64,000 nucleotides of DNA, taken from positions 1 to 64,000 of the forward strand of contig DCGU01000090.1 of NCBI GenBank assembly GCA_002315325.1, given 5' to 3'. Shown piece after piece: positions 43,849-52,636 of this stretch; within the stretch, counting starts at the first letter, position 1, and each line of letters opens with the position of its first letter. The position numbers and the translations under genes were made by a program. The stretch is from Clostridiales bacterium UBA1770 (GTDB taxonomy: Bacteria; Bacillota; Clostridia; Oscillospirales; CAG-272). The notes under the pieces were generated by a model. That model had not been told where the DNA came from. It saw only the letters and a list, made by a program, of their open reading frames with translations, and made no database searches.

Positions 43849-45300
43849 TTATTTTTTTAAATATGAAATTGCAGCCTGTACTTGGTTGTCAATTGCCTCG
43901 GGACGCAAAAAAACGTTATATTGTTTCGCTTCGGCACTCAGTTCCACGTAATACTCATCCATCGGGGCAATTCCGATTCCGTGATAGGAAATACCGGAGG
44001 CAGGCAGGTAACCATACGAGGTCAATTTCACGTAACCGTTAAACCCATATTCCGCCAAGGAATAATACGTTTGGACGATTCCCTTCCCGTACGTTGTCGT
44101 ACCGATTACCGCACCCAATTGATAGTCGCGAAATACAGACGTCAATATTTCCGCCGCACTGCCTGTCCCGTTATCTACAAGAACGGCAAAATGATACGAG
44201 GCATACATACCTACCTCATCTTTTTCAACGGAACAAGGGGCGTAGGAACCGGTGTATTTTTTTGCTTCCGCCACGTAGGGTGTCATATCTTTGCCGTCGC
44301 GGTTCACTTTTGTAACAATAACGTTTCCTGCTGACAAAAAATACGTTGCGATTGCTTTTACTGACAGCAAATCTCCGCCGGGGTTACCGCGCAAATCAAG
44401 CACAAACGACGTTATCCCCTTATTCGTCAATGCGTTCATTGCCTTTTTAAATTGTTCCGGCGTGTTCAAATTGAACTCGGTCAAGCGCACAATTCCGACG
44501 GAAGTGTCCGCGTCACTGATTTTCCAATACACGGACTTTGTTTCCACTTTTTCTCTGACGACGGACAGCTCGCGAACGTCAGCGGCAGTTTCGCCGCCCT
44601 GCGCCAATACTGTCATCTGCACGGACGTACCGATTTCACCTTGTCGAATCAAATTGACAACGGTATAGTATGCCACCGTAAATCCGGCCGTATCCGTCGT
44701 CGGCAGCGTAACCCATTCGTCCGCCTCGGCGTCAAAAGCACTGACGATATATTCACCGGTTAATAACCCTGCAGCTGCTGCGGGCGTATTTTCGTTCACG
44801 GCAACAATCTGCAGCGCGCCGCGCTTCTGCCCGTCAATCACAACGTTACATGCAGCCACGGTAATACCGATTCCCTCACTGTTACCGGCATTTGATGAAA
44901 CGAATGCGGCAAACTCATCTGCGGTCATATATTCGGCGTACGGGTCGTTTGACGCATCGATATATGCCTTCAGCGCAGCCGTCACCATTTTTTCTTTATC
45001 AAAATAGCCGTCCGCTCCGAGATAGTAGGCATTCTTATCTACAGCCTGCTCCAAAGCATTGATGCCGCGCAAAGCATCGTCGCTTGAATTGCCCACCATC
45101 GTACGGACCGTAATCAAATACGTGACAATACTGACAATCAGCACCAGACCGACGTAAATAATGGTACGCAAAACCGGTTCGTACAATTGTTTCCGCGTTT
45201 TTCGCTCCAGCATTTTTCTCGGAATAGCGGAATCAATATTGGGCATTTCTTGTATATTTTCTGTGATTTTTTCCTGCGTTTCTTGATTTTTTTCTTCCAT
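43849..45300 (-). CDS. S41-family carboxyl-terminal processing protease
   Basis: Membrane-anchored extracytoplasmic serine protease (CtpA/CtpB type). A membrane segment covers about residues 44-66 (TIIYVGLVLIVSIVTYLITV). A PDZ domain (NENTPAAAAGLLTGEYIV) follows. The catalytic domain has LDLRGNPGGDL, the nucleophile in GTGSAAEIL and the Lys in TTTYGKGIVQ. The length of 483 residues is usual. It is the first gene of the run leading to greA and the DUF1846 gene. Confidence 0.92.
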   Translation of the reverse strand: MEEKNQETQEKITENIQEMPNIDSAIPRKMLERKTRKQLYEPVLRTIIYVGLVLIVSIVTYLITVRTMVGNSSDDALRGINALEQAVDKNAYYLGADGYFDKEKMVTAALKAYIDASNDPYAEYMTADEFAAFVSSNAGNSEGIGITVAACNVVIDGQKRGALQIVAVNENTPAAAAGLLTGEYIVSAFDAEADEWVTLPTTDTAGFTVAYYTVVNLIRQGEIGTSVQMTVLAQGGETAADVRELSVVREKVETKSVYWKISDADTSVGIVRLTEFNLNTPEQFKKAMNALTNKGITSFVLDLRGNPGGDLLSVKAIATYFLSAGNVIVTKVNRDGKDMTPYVAEAKKYTGSYAPCSVEKDEVGMYASYHFAVLVDNGTGSAAEILTSVFRDYQLGAVIGTTTYGKGIVQTYYSLAEYGFNGYVKLTSYGYLPASGISYHGIGIAPMDEYYVELSAEAKQYNVFLRPEAIDNQVQAAISYLKK

Positions 45301-45319
45301 GATGCTCCTTTAACACGAC

Positions 45320-45363
45320 AAGCGAAATGCCTTCTGCACGATTTGCAGTGGGGCATTTCGCTT
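45320..45363 (-). terminator. Hairpin after the PucR-type regulator
   Basis: AGCGAAATGCC pairs with GGCATTTCGCT across 20 bases that can form an inner CTGC/GCAG stem. The following T-tract is weak, so partial termination before the S41 gene is likely. Confidence 0.55.
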
Positions 45364-45384
45364 ATCGAATCAAATTATTTCGTT

Positions 45385-46467
45385 TTAGTATTTAATCCCT
45401 TTGGAACGCAAATACTTATCTACGAGCAACGCCACTTTGAACGTGATGGCATCCTCGAATTCGCGAAGGTCAAGTCCCGTCAACTTTCTGATTTTGTCCA
45501 AACGGTATACCAACGTGTTTCTGTGAACGAAGAGTTTTCTTGCCGTTTCGGAAACGTTCAGGTTGTTATCGAAGAAACAATTAATTGTCATTAAGGTCTC
45601 GCGATCCAGCGAGTCGAACCCGCCCTTCTTGAACACCTCTGACAGGAACATTTCACACAAGGTCGTCGGCAGTTGATAAATCAACCGGCCGATACCCATC
45701 GTGTCGTAGCTGATAATATTTTTCTCGCTGTCGAATACTTTGCCGACCTCAAGGGCAAGTTGAGCTTCCTTGTAAGCCCTGGCAAGATCCTTTATATTAT
45801 CGGCAATTGTGGAAATACCGATGTTCACCTTGATATAGAACTCTGTACTGAGCGTATCGGCAATATTCGTGGCAATTTTTTCAACTGCCTTATTATCCTC
45901 GTTTTTGAGTTCCTTTACCAATACGATATCGTACTCACCGACCGAAATCACGTAATCTTTTGTCTTGTCGGGGAACATATTTTGCAGCATTTCAAAGGGC
46001 ATCATATCCGTCTTGCCGGGGAATTTAATCAAAAAGACAACACGGCGCTCCTCAGCATTGAAATGCAGTTCCTTACTCTTCAAATAAATATCACTGGGTA
46101 AAATATTATCCATAATGATATTTTTAATAAAGGAACTCTTATCATATTTTTCGTCGTAGAGATTTTTGATGGTTGACAGTGAAACGGAAAGGAACTTTGA
46201 AAGCCGCTCCGCAGTTTTGTCATCCCCCTCAACAAACGCGAGGTATTCCGATTTGTTGCCCGCGCTCATATTGCGGTAAGTGAAACCGTTCACAACGGCG
46301 ACGTCACCGGAATAGGACATGGGCTCCCAAACGTTTTGTCGAATTTCGCCGACCTGAATCAAATCGGAGCAAGCAATAACCACGCCATTCTCATCGATAA
46401 CGCCGACCATACGGTCAACTGCGTCTTTCATTTGTTGAATTACGCCCTGAAACAATCTGCTTGACAT
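45385..46467 (-). CDS. PucR/CdaR-type helix-turn-helix regulator
   Basis: Transcription regulator. The N-terminal sugar-diacid-recognition (Diacid_rec) domain begins LFQGVIQQMKDAVDRMVGVIDENG, a GGDEF-like/GAF linker domain follows (VNIGISTIADNIKDLARAYKEA), and the C-terminal HTH_30 is SETARKLFVHRNTLVYRLDK. Start at 46467 with AGAGGA upstream. It has its own promoter with flanking inverted repeats, so autoregulation is plausible. Target genes are unknown. Confidence 0.85.
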   Translation of the reverse strand: MSSRLFQGVIQQMKDAVDRMVGVIDENGVVIACSDLIQVGEIRQNVWEPMSYSGDVAVVNGFTYRNMSAGNKSEYLAFVEGDDKTAERLSKFLSVSLSTIKNLYDEKYDKSSFIKNIIMDNILPSDIYLKSKELHFNAEERRVVFLIKFPGKTDMMPFEMLQNMFPDKTKDYVISVGEYDIVLVKELKNEDNKAVEKIATNIADTLSTEFYIKVNIGISTIADNIKDLARAYKEAQLALEVGKVFDSEKNIISYDTMGIGRLIYQLPTTLCEMFLSEVFKKGGFDSLDRETLMTINCFFDNNLNVSETARKLFVHRNTLVYRLDKIRKLTGLDLREFEDAITFKVALLVDKYLRSKGIKY

Positions 46468-46539
46468 GTTTCGTCCTCTTCCGCTTTCGTTAATTTCGCA
46501 TAGGTGAAAATTCACATATTACTTGTCATATTGTACATT

Positions 46540-46568
46540 ATTTTACACTATTTTTTGTTAAAATTCAA
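46540..46568 (-). promoter_or_regulatory. Promoter of the PucR-type regulator
   Basis: TTGAAT (46563-46568), a 17-base spacer and TAAAAT (46540-46545) on the minus strand. TGTCATATTGTACA (46524-46537 on the plus strand) covers the start region, and its inverted relative GTCAATATGACA lies upstream at 46620-46631. Confidence 0.65.
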
Positions 46569-46642
46569 TAGTTCTTTGCAATATCATGCAAATTTCACGC
46601 AAAAAAACTTTTCTTTTTCGTCAATATGACAACGAAGGCGGG

Positions 46643-47392
46643 TTAGGTTGTTTCAAAAAATGCCGAAAGTGCGCCCAATACGAAAATGCCTGCCGTTTCC
46701 GTCCTTAAAATACGCGGGCCCAAACCTACCGGCTGCCAACCGGCTTCGACGGCGGCTGCAGCCTCCTGCAATGAGAAACCGCCCTCCGGTCCTACGGCAA
46801 CAGCTATCTTCAACTGCTCATCCGTTTTACCGCAGTTCTTCAAAACGCTGCCGATACCGACTGTTCCTTTTCCTTCATAGCAAAATAACGCCAAATCGTA
46901 TTCTGCTGCTCTCGGAAGAATTTTGGAAAACGGTGCAGACGGATGAAGCGCCGGGATTACGTTTCTTCCAGATTGCACGGCCGCCTCATACGCTATTTTT
47001 TTGCGGCGTTCTTCTTTTCTCCCCTCGGCATCTGCTTTGATCTGCATCACGCAATTCGCACTGGTAAACAGCGTGATATCCGTCACGCCGCCCTCCACCG
47101 CCTTCTGTATGATGCTTTCCGTTTTATCACCCTTCGGTAATCCCTGAAACAAATGAACGTCGTAGGGTGGTTCAGCGGAAGGAAGCGGCTCGTCCGGCAC
47201 GGAAAGAAACACGGTTTTATCCTCATTAAACCCCGTTATGGTACAGGCGTATGCACACCCATCGCTCCCGCACACCGTCAAAGAATCGCCGACAGCCATT
47301 CTCAGTGAGCGGGAAACGTGATGCGCATCTTCCCCTGTCAGCTCCGCCGTTTTTCTGCCGGTCAGCGCATACGCGGTAAAAAATCTGGACAT
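46643..47392 (-). CDS. rsmE: 16S rRNA m3U1498 methyltransferase RsmE
   Basis: SPOUT-class enzyme methylating U1498 of 16S rRNA. The N-terminal PUA-like part contains HHVSRSLRMAVGD. The knotted domain has QGLPKGDKTESIIQKAVEGGV, VAVGPEGGFSLQE and the C-terminal LGPRILRTETAGI. The length of 249 residues is normal. It is downstream of prs across a long perfect hairpin. Confidence 0.95.
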   Translation of the reverse strand: MSRFFTAYALTGRKTAELTGEDAHHVSRSLRMAVGDSLTVCGSDGCAYACTITGFNEDKTVFLSVPDEPLPSAEPPYDVHLFQGLPKGDKTESIIQKAVEGGVTDITLFTSANCVMQIKADAEGRKEERRKKIAYEAAVQSGRNVIPALHPSAPFSKILPRAAEYDLALFCYEGKGTVGIGSVLKNCGKTDEQLKIAVAVGPEGGFSLQEAAAAVEAGWQPVGLGPRILRTETAGIFVLGALSAFFETT

Positions 47393-47410
47393 ATTCTCCC
47401 TTTCTTAAAG

Positions 47411-47443
47411 AATATCGACTCCCCGCAACGGGGAGTCGATATT
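47411..47443 (-). terminator. Perfect 14-bp hairpin between prs and rsmE
   Basis: AATATCGACTCCCC pairs exactly with GGGGAGTCGATATT around a 5-base loop. On the minus strand it is followed by CTTTAAG, a poor T-tract. It could be a weak terminator or an RNA-stability element. Confidence 0.5.
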
Positions 47444-47470
47444 CGGCACATTCATCAGTTTTTGTGAAAA

Positions 47471-48610
47471 TTAAATTTTCATGGACATTTGTCCGCCGAG
47501 TTCTGCCTGATGTTTTTCAAGCAGTTTGTTGATACGATCCTGCGGATCCAACAGTTTGGACAAAGATTCATCGTGATTGAGCGTATCAATGATGTAGGAA
47601 ACGTACTTGCACATATTGACTTCCACGTACCATTTGCGTTCGTACAAGTCGGGACGGCGATACACCGTGTTGGTGGTGAAAATACGGTCAAAGATACCAT
47701 CGGCATAGGCCTTATCAAATTTATCCAAGCCGTCTGTAAACAAACCGAAAGTTGCAAACGTAAAGATTCGTTTTGCACCCTTCTCTTTCAGCTGCATGGC
47801 AACGTCCAAAAGAGACTCGCCGGAGGAAATCATATCATCAATAATAATAACGTCCTTACCGTGAAGGTCGCGGCCGAGATACTCATGTGCAACGATGGGA
47901 TTTCTGCCGTTGACAACTTTGGAATAATCGCGGCGTTTATAGAACATACCGATATCAATACCGAGCACGGACGAATAATACATACAACGGGTCATAGCGC
48001 CTTCATCGGGAGAGATGATCATCAGGCTGTCTTTATCAATGCGAACGTCCGGGACAGCGCGCACCATAGCTTTAATCATCTGATAAGCAGGGCGAACATC
48101 ATCAAATCCGCAAAGCGGAATAGCGTTTTGCACACGCCCGTCATGCGCATCGAACGTGATCAAATTGGTCACGCCCATTGCCTGCAGTTCCTGCAGCATC
48201 AGCGCACAGTCCAACGATTCGCGGCCGGAACGCTTATGCTGACGGCCCTCGTAAAGCATGGGCATAATTACGGTGATTCTGCGCGCCTTACCGGAAACGG
48301 AAGCAATCACGCGCTTCAAATCGGCATAATGGTCATCGGGGCTCATTGGCACTTCACGGCCATACATTTTGTAGGTCTCACCGTAGTTAAAGACGTCACA
48401 AATAATGTAAACGTCATGACCGCGCATGGAAGTATGAACAAGACCCTTGCCTTCGCCGGTGCCGAATCTGGGGCAATCAGCTTTAACGAGAAAAGTTTCC
48501 ATTCCGTCTTCGGGACGCCATTCTTTTAAATAAGCATCTACCTTTTGGGCAAACGCTTCACATCCTCTCATCGGAATGACAGAAAGAGTACCGAACTCAG
48601 CATTATGCAT
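47471..48610 (-). CDS. prs: Ribose-phosphate pyrophosphokinase (PRPP synthase), extended type
   Basis: Makes PRPP from ribose 5-phosphate and ATP. The second half carries the PRPP-binding loop VIIIDDMISSGESLLD, with SPDEGAMTR and the metal/ATP region NLITFDAHDGRVQNAIP. The length of 379 residues exceeds the usual 315, with an extra N-terminal section and inserts (RRDYSKVVNGRNP), as seen in a clostridial subgroup. AGAGGTG precedes the ATG. It supplies PRPP for upp and nucleotide synthesis. Confidence 0.88.
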   Translation of the reverse strand: MHNAEFGTLSVIPMRGCEAFAQKVDAYLKEWRPEDGMETFLVKADCPRFGTGEGKGLVHTSMRGHDVYIICDVFNYGETYKMYGREVPMSPDDHYADLKRVIASVSGKARRITVIMPMLYEGRQHKRSGRESLDCALMLQELQAMGVTNLITFDAHDGRVQNAIPLCGFDDVRPAYQMIKAMVRAVPDVRIDKDSLMIISPDEGAMTRCMYYSSVLGIDIGMFYKRRDYSKVVNGRNPIVAHEYLGRDLHGKDVIIIDDMISSGESLLDVAMQLKEKGAKRIFTFATFGLFTDGLDKFDKAYADGIFDRIFTTNTVYRRPDLYERKWYVEVNMCKYVSYIIDTLNHDESLSKLLDPQDRINKLLEKHQAELGGQMSMKI

Positions 48611-48647
48611 GACACATACACCTCTTAGACGTTATTTTATTTCCTTT

Positions 48648-50984
48648 TTATTGTATCACAGCACCGTCTTTATTGTCAAGGGAAATAGGCGTGCCGTTCC
48701 ACCAAAAAGTATCCAAAAAAACCGTGCAATCAGCCGGCAAACTTTGTATGAAAGCATCACTGATTTGTGTGACGGTCCCACTGTTGGGGATAATCAGCGT
48801 TTGACACAGCGGCGCACTGCCGTCAAGCATTTGTTTGGGAGACGGTCCGTGGGCGCCCAAAAGCAAACAGGTACAGTCGGCCGTCAATTCACGGCAATCG
48901 GTAATACCTTCTGCAGCGGATGACCCGAGATACACGAATTTGCCATTGCTTCCGATTACGGAAACGGCTGTGACAGGATGTGAAGACCGACTGACCGCGC
49001 CGTTGTACACCGTGAGTCCCCCGCCCTCCCAAAGTATCATTTCTTCGCCGTTGTGAAAGATATAAACGGGAACACCTTCAGCCTGTGCCTTTTCGCAAAG
49101 GCCCGCAAGAACGAAATACTCGGCTTCGGTTGTCGGTTCCGGCAAAATCAAGCGGCGAATCACTACACGGGACGCAAGTCTTTCAAAACTGCCGATTTCC
49201 GCCGTATGATAATGTGTCAGGAGCAGGGCGGACAATTCGGTATTACCCGTTTCTTCCAATGCACGCCATCCTTCCCGCAAATCGGAATACGCCCCGTTCC
49301 CGATATGAATCAAAATACTATCGTCCGCATGCGAAAGTAAGAGTGTATCGGCAGAATTTCGGCTCAAATACGAAACAGCGACATGGCCGTTCGCTTCATC
49401 CCGCCAAACCGATAAGCAAACGCCGTATAAACACACGGTACAAACAACCGGGATAACGATCATCCACTTCTTTTCCCAGCGGAATACCGTCCAAAGCAAG
49501 AAGAGGATAAGCAGAAAAATCATTACGATCGGAACAAAAGAATACTTCAACGAATAAACAATACCGTTCATCGCGGAAACCCTGTTCACAAGTCCCGTTA
49601 ATAACCGCCCGGAAAATTCCGGAATAATCCCAACGGCCTGTGCGGCAAGCGGTCCGGCGACAATTGAGGTACACAACGTTACAAGCCCGCCAATCATCAA
49701 AACGTAAGTGAGCGGCACAGCAGCCAGCGTTGTAATCGGTGCCGCAACGGAAACGGCACCGAAATACAAAAAAGAAAGCGGAAGCACGCACACGATGGCA
49801 AACAGCGAAATCGTAATGCCACTGATTATTTTCTCGCCGATAGAGCCGATTATTCCCTTAGCTTTGGGCATTTTTTGTAAAAACGCCACACCGAGCAGTA
49901 CACCGAACGTAGCGGCAAAAGACATCCACAGTGATACGTCAACGGCACAGGCTGGGAAAAAGGTCATCATGCCCGCAACAGTCAACGTTAAAAACGTGGG
50001 GGTATCGCTTTCCGCAAACAACCAGCGCGAGCAAAACAAGATGAATATCATCATCACACTCCGCAGTGCGGAGAGTGAAAATCCGGTCAAACATAAAAAC
50101 AGGAACAGGAGGAGTGAACTCACCGCCATACGGATTCCCCGTCCGATTCGACATTTTTTCAAAAAGAAGTCCATACCGCCTGCCAGCACCGAAACGTGGA
50201 ACCCGGACAGTGCAAGAACGTGCGACAGGCCGCATCTGGCAAAGTCCCGTTCAATGCTGTCCGACAGTAAATCCTTCCGCCCTAATAGCACGGCCGATAT
50301 TAACCCGCCCTGCTTTTTTCCGCACGCCTCCAACAGTCTTTGCGCCGCCGCGTTATTCACGGCAAGCCAACGATCGGAAAACGTTGTATGTCCGACAGAC
50401 GTTACCGTTACCATCGAGCTATCGTCGATTTGAATGCTGCCGACAATACCGTCGGCAGCATAAGTCAAACGCTCGGTCAAACTCGTTTCGGACGAAAGCA
50501 GTGCGGGAATGCCTTCCGCCTCGATCACGTCGCCGACGTGCAGTAAGGACGCGGAATCAACCGTCAGCATCACCTTCAGCTTTTCATTATTCCCGTTCAA
50601 CGTTTCTGTTTGAACGTAATAGCACGAACCGTAATCGGACGCGTACGAAACCGCATACACCCGTCCGCTCATCTCCAGAGACGACTCTGCTGCATAAAAA
50701 TGAAAAGCATCTGCATAAAACGACCGATACGCTGCCATTGCCAATAACGGCAAAGTCAGCAAAAGAGCCGCAGCCGACGTTCGCCGTCCGATGACAGTGC
50801 CGCATACGCCATCCTTTTGTTTCCGCTTTCGAAGAACGGACAAAAAAAGCAAAAGTATCATCAATGCAACGCCGAGCCCGATTGCCGAAAATAACACGAT
50901 AAAAGGAAGGAAAAATCCGGCGGTAATCAGGATAATCCACAGAAAACAAAAAAGACACAACGGCCGATTTTTAAAAAAAGACAC
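48648..50984 (-). CDS. comEC: ComEC/Rec2-family DNA uptake channel
   Basis: Membrane channel for single-stranded DNA uptake. Two N-terminal membrane segments and a DUF4131-type OB region precede the Competence domain (HVLALSGFHVSVLAGGMDF, then FSLSALRSVMM) with about eight further spans. The C-terminal metallo-beta-lactamase-like domain is degenerate: LLLTHYHTAEIG in place of THxHxDH. The length of 778 residues is normal. Start codon GTG 50984 with GGAGGG 8 bases upstream. No comEA or pilin genes are nearby. Confidence 0.92.
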   Translation of the reverse strand: MSFFKNRPLCLFCFLWIILITAGFFLPFIVLFSAIGLGVALMILLLFLSVLRKRKQKDGVCGTVIGRRTSAAALLLTLPLLAMAAYRSFYADAFHFYAAESSLEMSGRVYAVSYASDYGSCYYVQTETLNGNNEKLKVMLTVDSASLLHVGDVIEAEGIPALLSSETSLTERLTYAADGIVGSIQIDDSSMVTVTSVGHTTFSDRWLAVNNAAAQRLLEACGKKQGGLISAVLLGRKDLLSDSIERDFARCGLSHVLALSGFHVSVLAGGMDFFLKKCRIGRGIRMAVSSLLLFLFLCLTGFSLSALRSVMMIFILFCSRWLFAESDTPTFLTLTVAGMMTFFPACAVDVSLWMSFAATFGVLLGVAFLQKMPKAKGIIGSIGEKIISGITISLFAIVCVLPLSFLYFGAVSVAAPITTLAAVPLTYVLMIGGLVTLCTSIVAGPLAAQAVGIIPEFSGRLLTGLVNRVSAMNGIVYSLKYSFVPIVMIFLLILFLLWTVFRWEKKWMIVIPVVCTVCLYGVCLSVWRDEANGHVAVSYLSRNSADTLLLSHADDSILIHIGNGAYSDLREGWRALEETGNTELSALLLTHYHTAEIGSFERLASRVVIRRLILPEPTTEAEYFVLAGLCEKAQAEGVPVYIFHNGEEMILWEGGGLTVYNGAVSRSSHPVTAVSVIGSNGKFVYLGSSAAEGITDCRELTADCTCLLLGAHGPSPKQMLDGSAPLCQTLIIPNSGTVTQISDAFIQSLPADCTVFLDTFWWNGTPISLDNKDGAVIQ
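48650..48679 (-). promoter_or_regulatory. Promoter of prs inside the 3' end of comEC
   Basis: TTGACA (48674-48679), an 18-base spacer and TACAAT (48650-48655) on the minus strand. It overlaps the last codons of comEC, so prs need not depend on comEC transcription. Confidence 0.8.
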
Positions 50985-51027
50985 GCCGTTTCCCTCCCTT
51001 CCGTATGAAAAAATACGCTGCTGTATA

Positions 51028-51056
51028 TTGACAAACGATTATGCGTACGATATAAT
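51028..51056 (+). promoter_or_regulatory. Consensus promoter of the acyl carrier protein gene
   Basis: TTGACA (51028-51033), a 17-base spacer and TATAAT (51051-51056), 43 bases before the ATG. Confidence 0.93.
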
Positions 51057-51098
51057 TTGGATGAAGTTTTTAAAGAGTATTCGGAGGATTATTTCACA

Positions 51099-51323
51099 AT
51101 GTTTGAAAAACTGAAAGAATTGTTAGCGGAGGAGCTTCAAATCAACGCCAACGAGATTACGCCGGAAGCCGAATTGGCCAATGATCTCGGCATCAATTCC
51201 ATTGAGCTTGCCGATCTCGTTATGCTCTGCGAGGATAAATTCGGTGTAGAGATTGATGACGAGGATATCCATAAATTTATCACGGTCGGCGACGTTGTTG
51301 CCTACTTGGAATCTCACAGCTGA
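51099..51323 (+). CDS. acpP: Acyl carrier protein
   Basis: Carrier of growing fatty acids on a phosphopantetheine arm. The 74 residues form the usual four-helix protein. The attachment site is GINSIELADL with Ser34; the common DSL is NSI here, a variant seen in clostridial carriers. The start at 51099 is fixed by CGGAGG 10 bases upstream. It is a single-gene unit between divergent comEC and convergent ispE, with no fatty-acid genes beside it. Confidence 0.92.
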   Translation: MFEKLKELLAEELQINANEITPEAELANDLGINSIELADLVMLCEDKFGVEIDDEDIHKFITVGDVVAYLESHS

Positions 51324-51343
51324 ACGAAGTTTTTCAGTCAATA

Positions 51344-51386
51344 TAAAAGGCGTTGTAAAACGAATGCGTTTTTACAGCGCCTTTTT
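51344..51386. terminator. Bidirectional terminator between acpP and ispE
   Basis: A long stem (AAAAGGCGTTGTAAAA with TTTTACAGCGCCTTTT, one G-U/C-A imperfection) is flanked by the required runs in both directions. Confidence 0.88.
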
Positions 51387-51388
51387 GT

Positions 51389-52297
51389 TTATGATTCGCG
51401 GTAATACAGTGCATAGGATGCGTCAACCGGCTCTGTCAAAACGGCAGACCTACCCCACGCAAGCACGTTTGCCTTGGCGCGTTCCGCTTTATCCCAACGG
51501 CGGGACGCGTAAACACCGTAAACGGCAGGACCGGAACCGCTCATACCTGCGGCATCGCAATCGTACGCTAAAATGCGCTGCTGCATCAAAGAAACCTCGG
51601 GAACCGTTTCCGAAACAACAGGCAAGAAACAATTTTCCAAACAGGATACGATACCGGCATAATCTCCGCCGTTCATTGCCAGGCACATCTGTTCAAAGCG
51701 ACCGTTCGACGTTTTCGAAAAATCGGAGCCGTACACCTCGTCCAGTTGCTTATAGGCCTGTGCCGTGGATACCGATGCTGCAGGAAATGCCAGCAAAATG
51801 CAGCAAGACGGCATTGAACGCAAAGGTGTGACGTCGTCGCCGGTTGCACCGACGGCACAGGCACCGCCGAACAGACCGAACGGCACGTCGGAGCCGAGCC
51901 CGCGCGCCAATTTCACCAGTTCTTCGGTTGACAAAAGGCCGCCGCTCAGCAGTTGACAACCACGCAAAACTGCAGCCGCATCCGCGCTGCCGCCGCCGAG
52001 CCCCGTTCCATACGGAATCCGTTTATTAAGCGTAACGTGAAAACCGCCGGAAATGCCGGTTGCTTCCGCATATGCCTTTGCCGCACAAAAAGCAATATTT
52101 CTTTCGTCATTCGGCAAATCGGCCCCGAGTACTTTCAGCGAAACACCCGACCGTGCAGATTTTTCAACCGTCACGTCATCATACGTGCCGACCGTCTGCA
52201 TGACAGACTGCAGCGTGTGATACCCGTCTTCTCTTTTTCCGGTAACTTGCAAATATAAATTGATTTTAGCGCAGGCGCGCAAAGTAACACCGTTCAT
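51389..52297 (-). CDS. ispE: 4-diphosphocytidyl-2-C-methyl-D-erythritol kinase
   Basis: MEP-pathway GHMP kinase. The N-terminal RACAKINLYLQVTGKREDGYH and the ATP loop IPYGTGLGGGSADAAA are diagnostic. The third motif is AAGMSGSGPAVYG near residue 250. The length of 302 residues is usual. Translation starts from a GGGGG SD after a GC hairpin. A 199-nt structured leader precedes it, the only MEP gene here with such a leader. Confidence 0.95.
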   Translation of the reverse strand: MNGVTLRACAKINLYLQVTGKREDGYHTLQSVMQTVGTYDDVTVEKSARSGVSLKVLGADLPNDERNIAFCAAKAYAEATGISGGFHVTLNKRIPYGTGLGGGSADAAAVLRGCQLLSGGLLSTEELVKLARGLGSDVPFGLFGGACAVGATGDDVTPLRSMPSCCILLAFPAASVSTAQAYKQLDEVYGSDFSKTSNGRFEQMCLAMNGGDYAGIVSCLENCFLPVVSETVPEVSLMQQRILAYDCDAAGMSGSGPAVYGVYASRRWDKAERAKANVLAWGRSAVLTEPVDASYALYYRES

Positions 52298-52325
52298 ATT
52301 AATCCCCCATGCCGCCTTTGGCGGT
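52298..52325 (-). promoter_or_regulatory. SD-hairpin module before ispE
   Basis: On the minus strand ACCGCC-AAA-GGCGGCATGGGGG ends 6 bases before the start codon. It matches the modules before ruvA and the TSCPD gene. Confidence 0.65.
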
Positions 52326-52496
52326 GCAATAAAATATAACTTAACTCAGGATAAACGCGTCGTACCCGGCATAAGCCCGGACGAAAAGCGTTATATGGTG
52401 CGTGAGAGCGCGTGTTCAATTACAGTGAACGATATGCCGTGCCAACGCTCCTGCGGCAAACGGCCGCCCAGAGACGGCATACCGCACCTTTTTTCA
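52298..52496 (-). ncRNA. Candidate structured leader RNA upstream of ispE (same family as the ruvAB leader)
   Basis: It begins within about 10 nt of the predicted transcription start. A multi-branch 5' domain is closed by GGTGCG/CGCACC. Inside are TATGCCGT/ACGGCATA, a GCGGC-CGTTT-GCCGC hairpin and GTTCA-CTGTAAT-TGAAC. The shared arm (52346-52392) pairs AACGC/GCGTT, then UCGT/ACGA, then CCGG-GCTTATG-CCGG. ATCCTGA follows, and the SD-hairpin ends the leader. Compared with the ruvAB leader the arm helices keep pairing although bases differ. Confidence 0.6.
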
Positions 52497-52502
52497 ACGT
52501 GT

Positions 52503-52531
52503 ATTATACCATATTCAAGTACGCAGTGCAA
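52503..52531 (-). promoter_or_regulatory. Promoter of the ispE leader
   Basis: TTGCAC (52526-52531), a 17-base spacer and TATAAT (52503-52508) on the minus strand. Confidence 0.82.
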
Positions 52532-52573
52532 GAACAGACCGTTATCTCCCGTACCGATTCACGTATACCGCTA

Positions 52574-52602
52574 TTGACTTTTTATATAAAGTGTATTAGA
52601 AT
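52574..52602 (+). promoter_or_regulatory. Promoter of the AI-2E family gene
   Basis: TTGACT (52574-52579), a 17-base spacer and TAGAAT (52597-52602), divergent from the ispE promoter. Confidence 0.7.
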
Positions 52603-52636
52603 AATTATGTAATATTATTTTTCGCAGAGGTGTCCG

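Noticed and set aside
47489..48529. Plus-strand ORF of 346 codons opposite prs
   Set aside because: Antisense to the clear PRPP synthase gene; no SD and no recognisable protein pattern.
52400..52493. Plus-strand reading of the ispE leader as a stand-alone ncRNA ending in CGCACC-TTTTTT
   Set aside because: The good promoter (TTGCAC-17-TATAAT) directs transcription on the minus strand, and the shared arm and SD module fit only that direction. SRP RNA and 6S RNA were considered, but the SRP GGAAGG-type loop and the 6S long-hairpin layout are absent.
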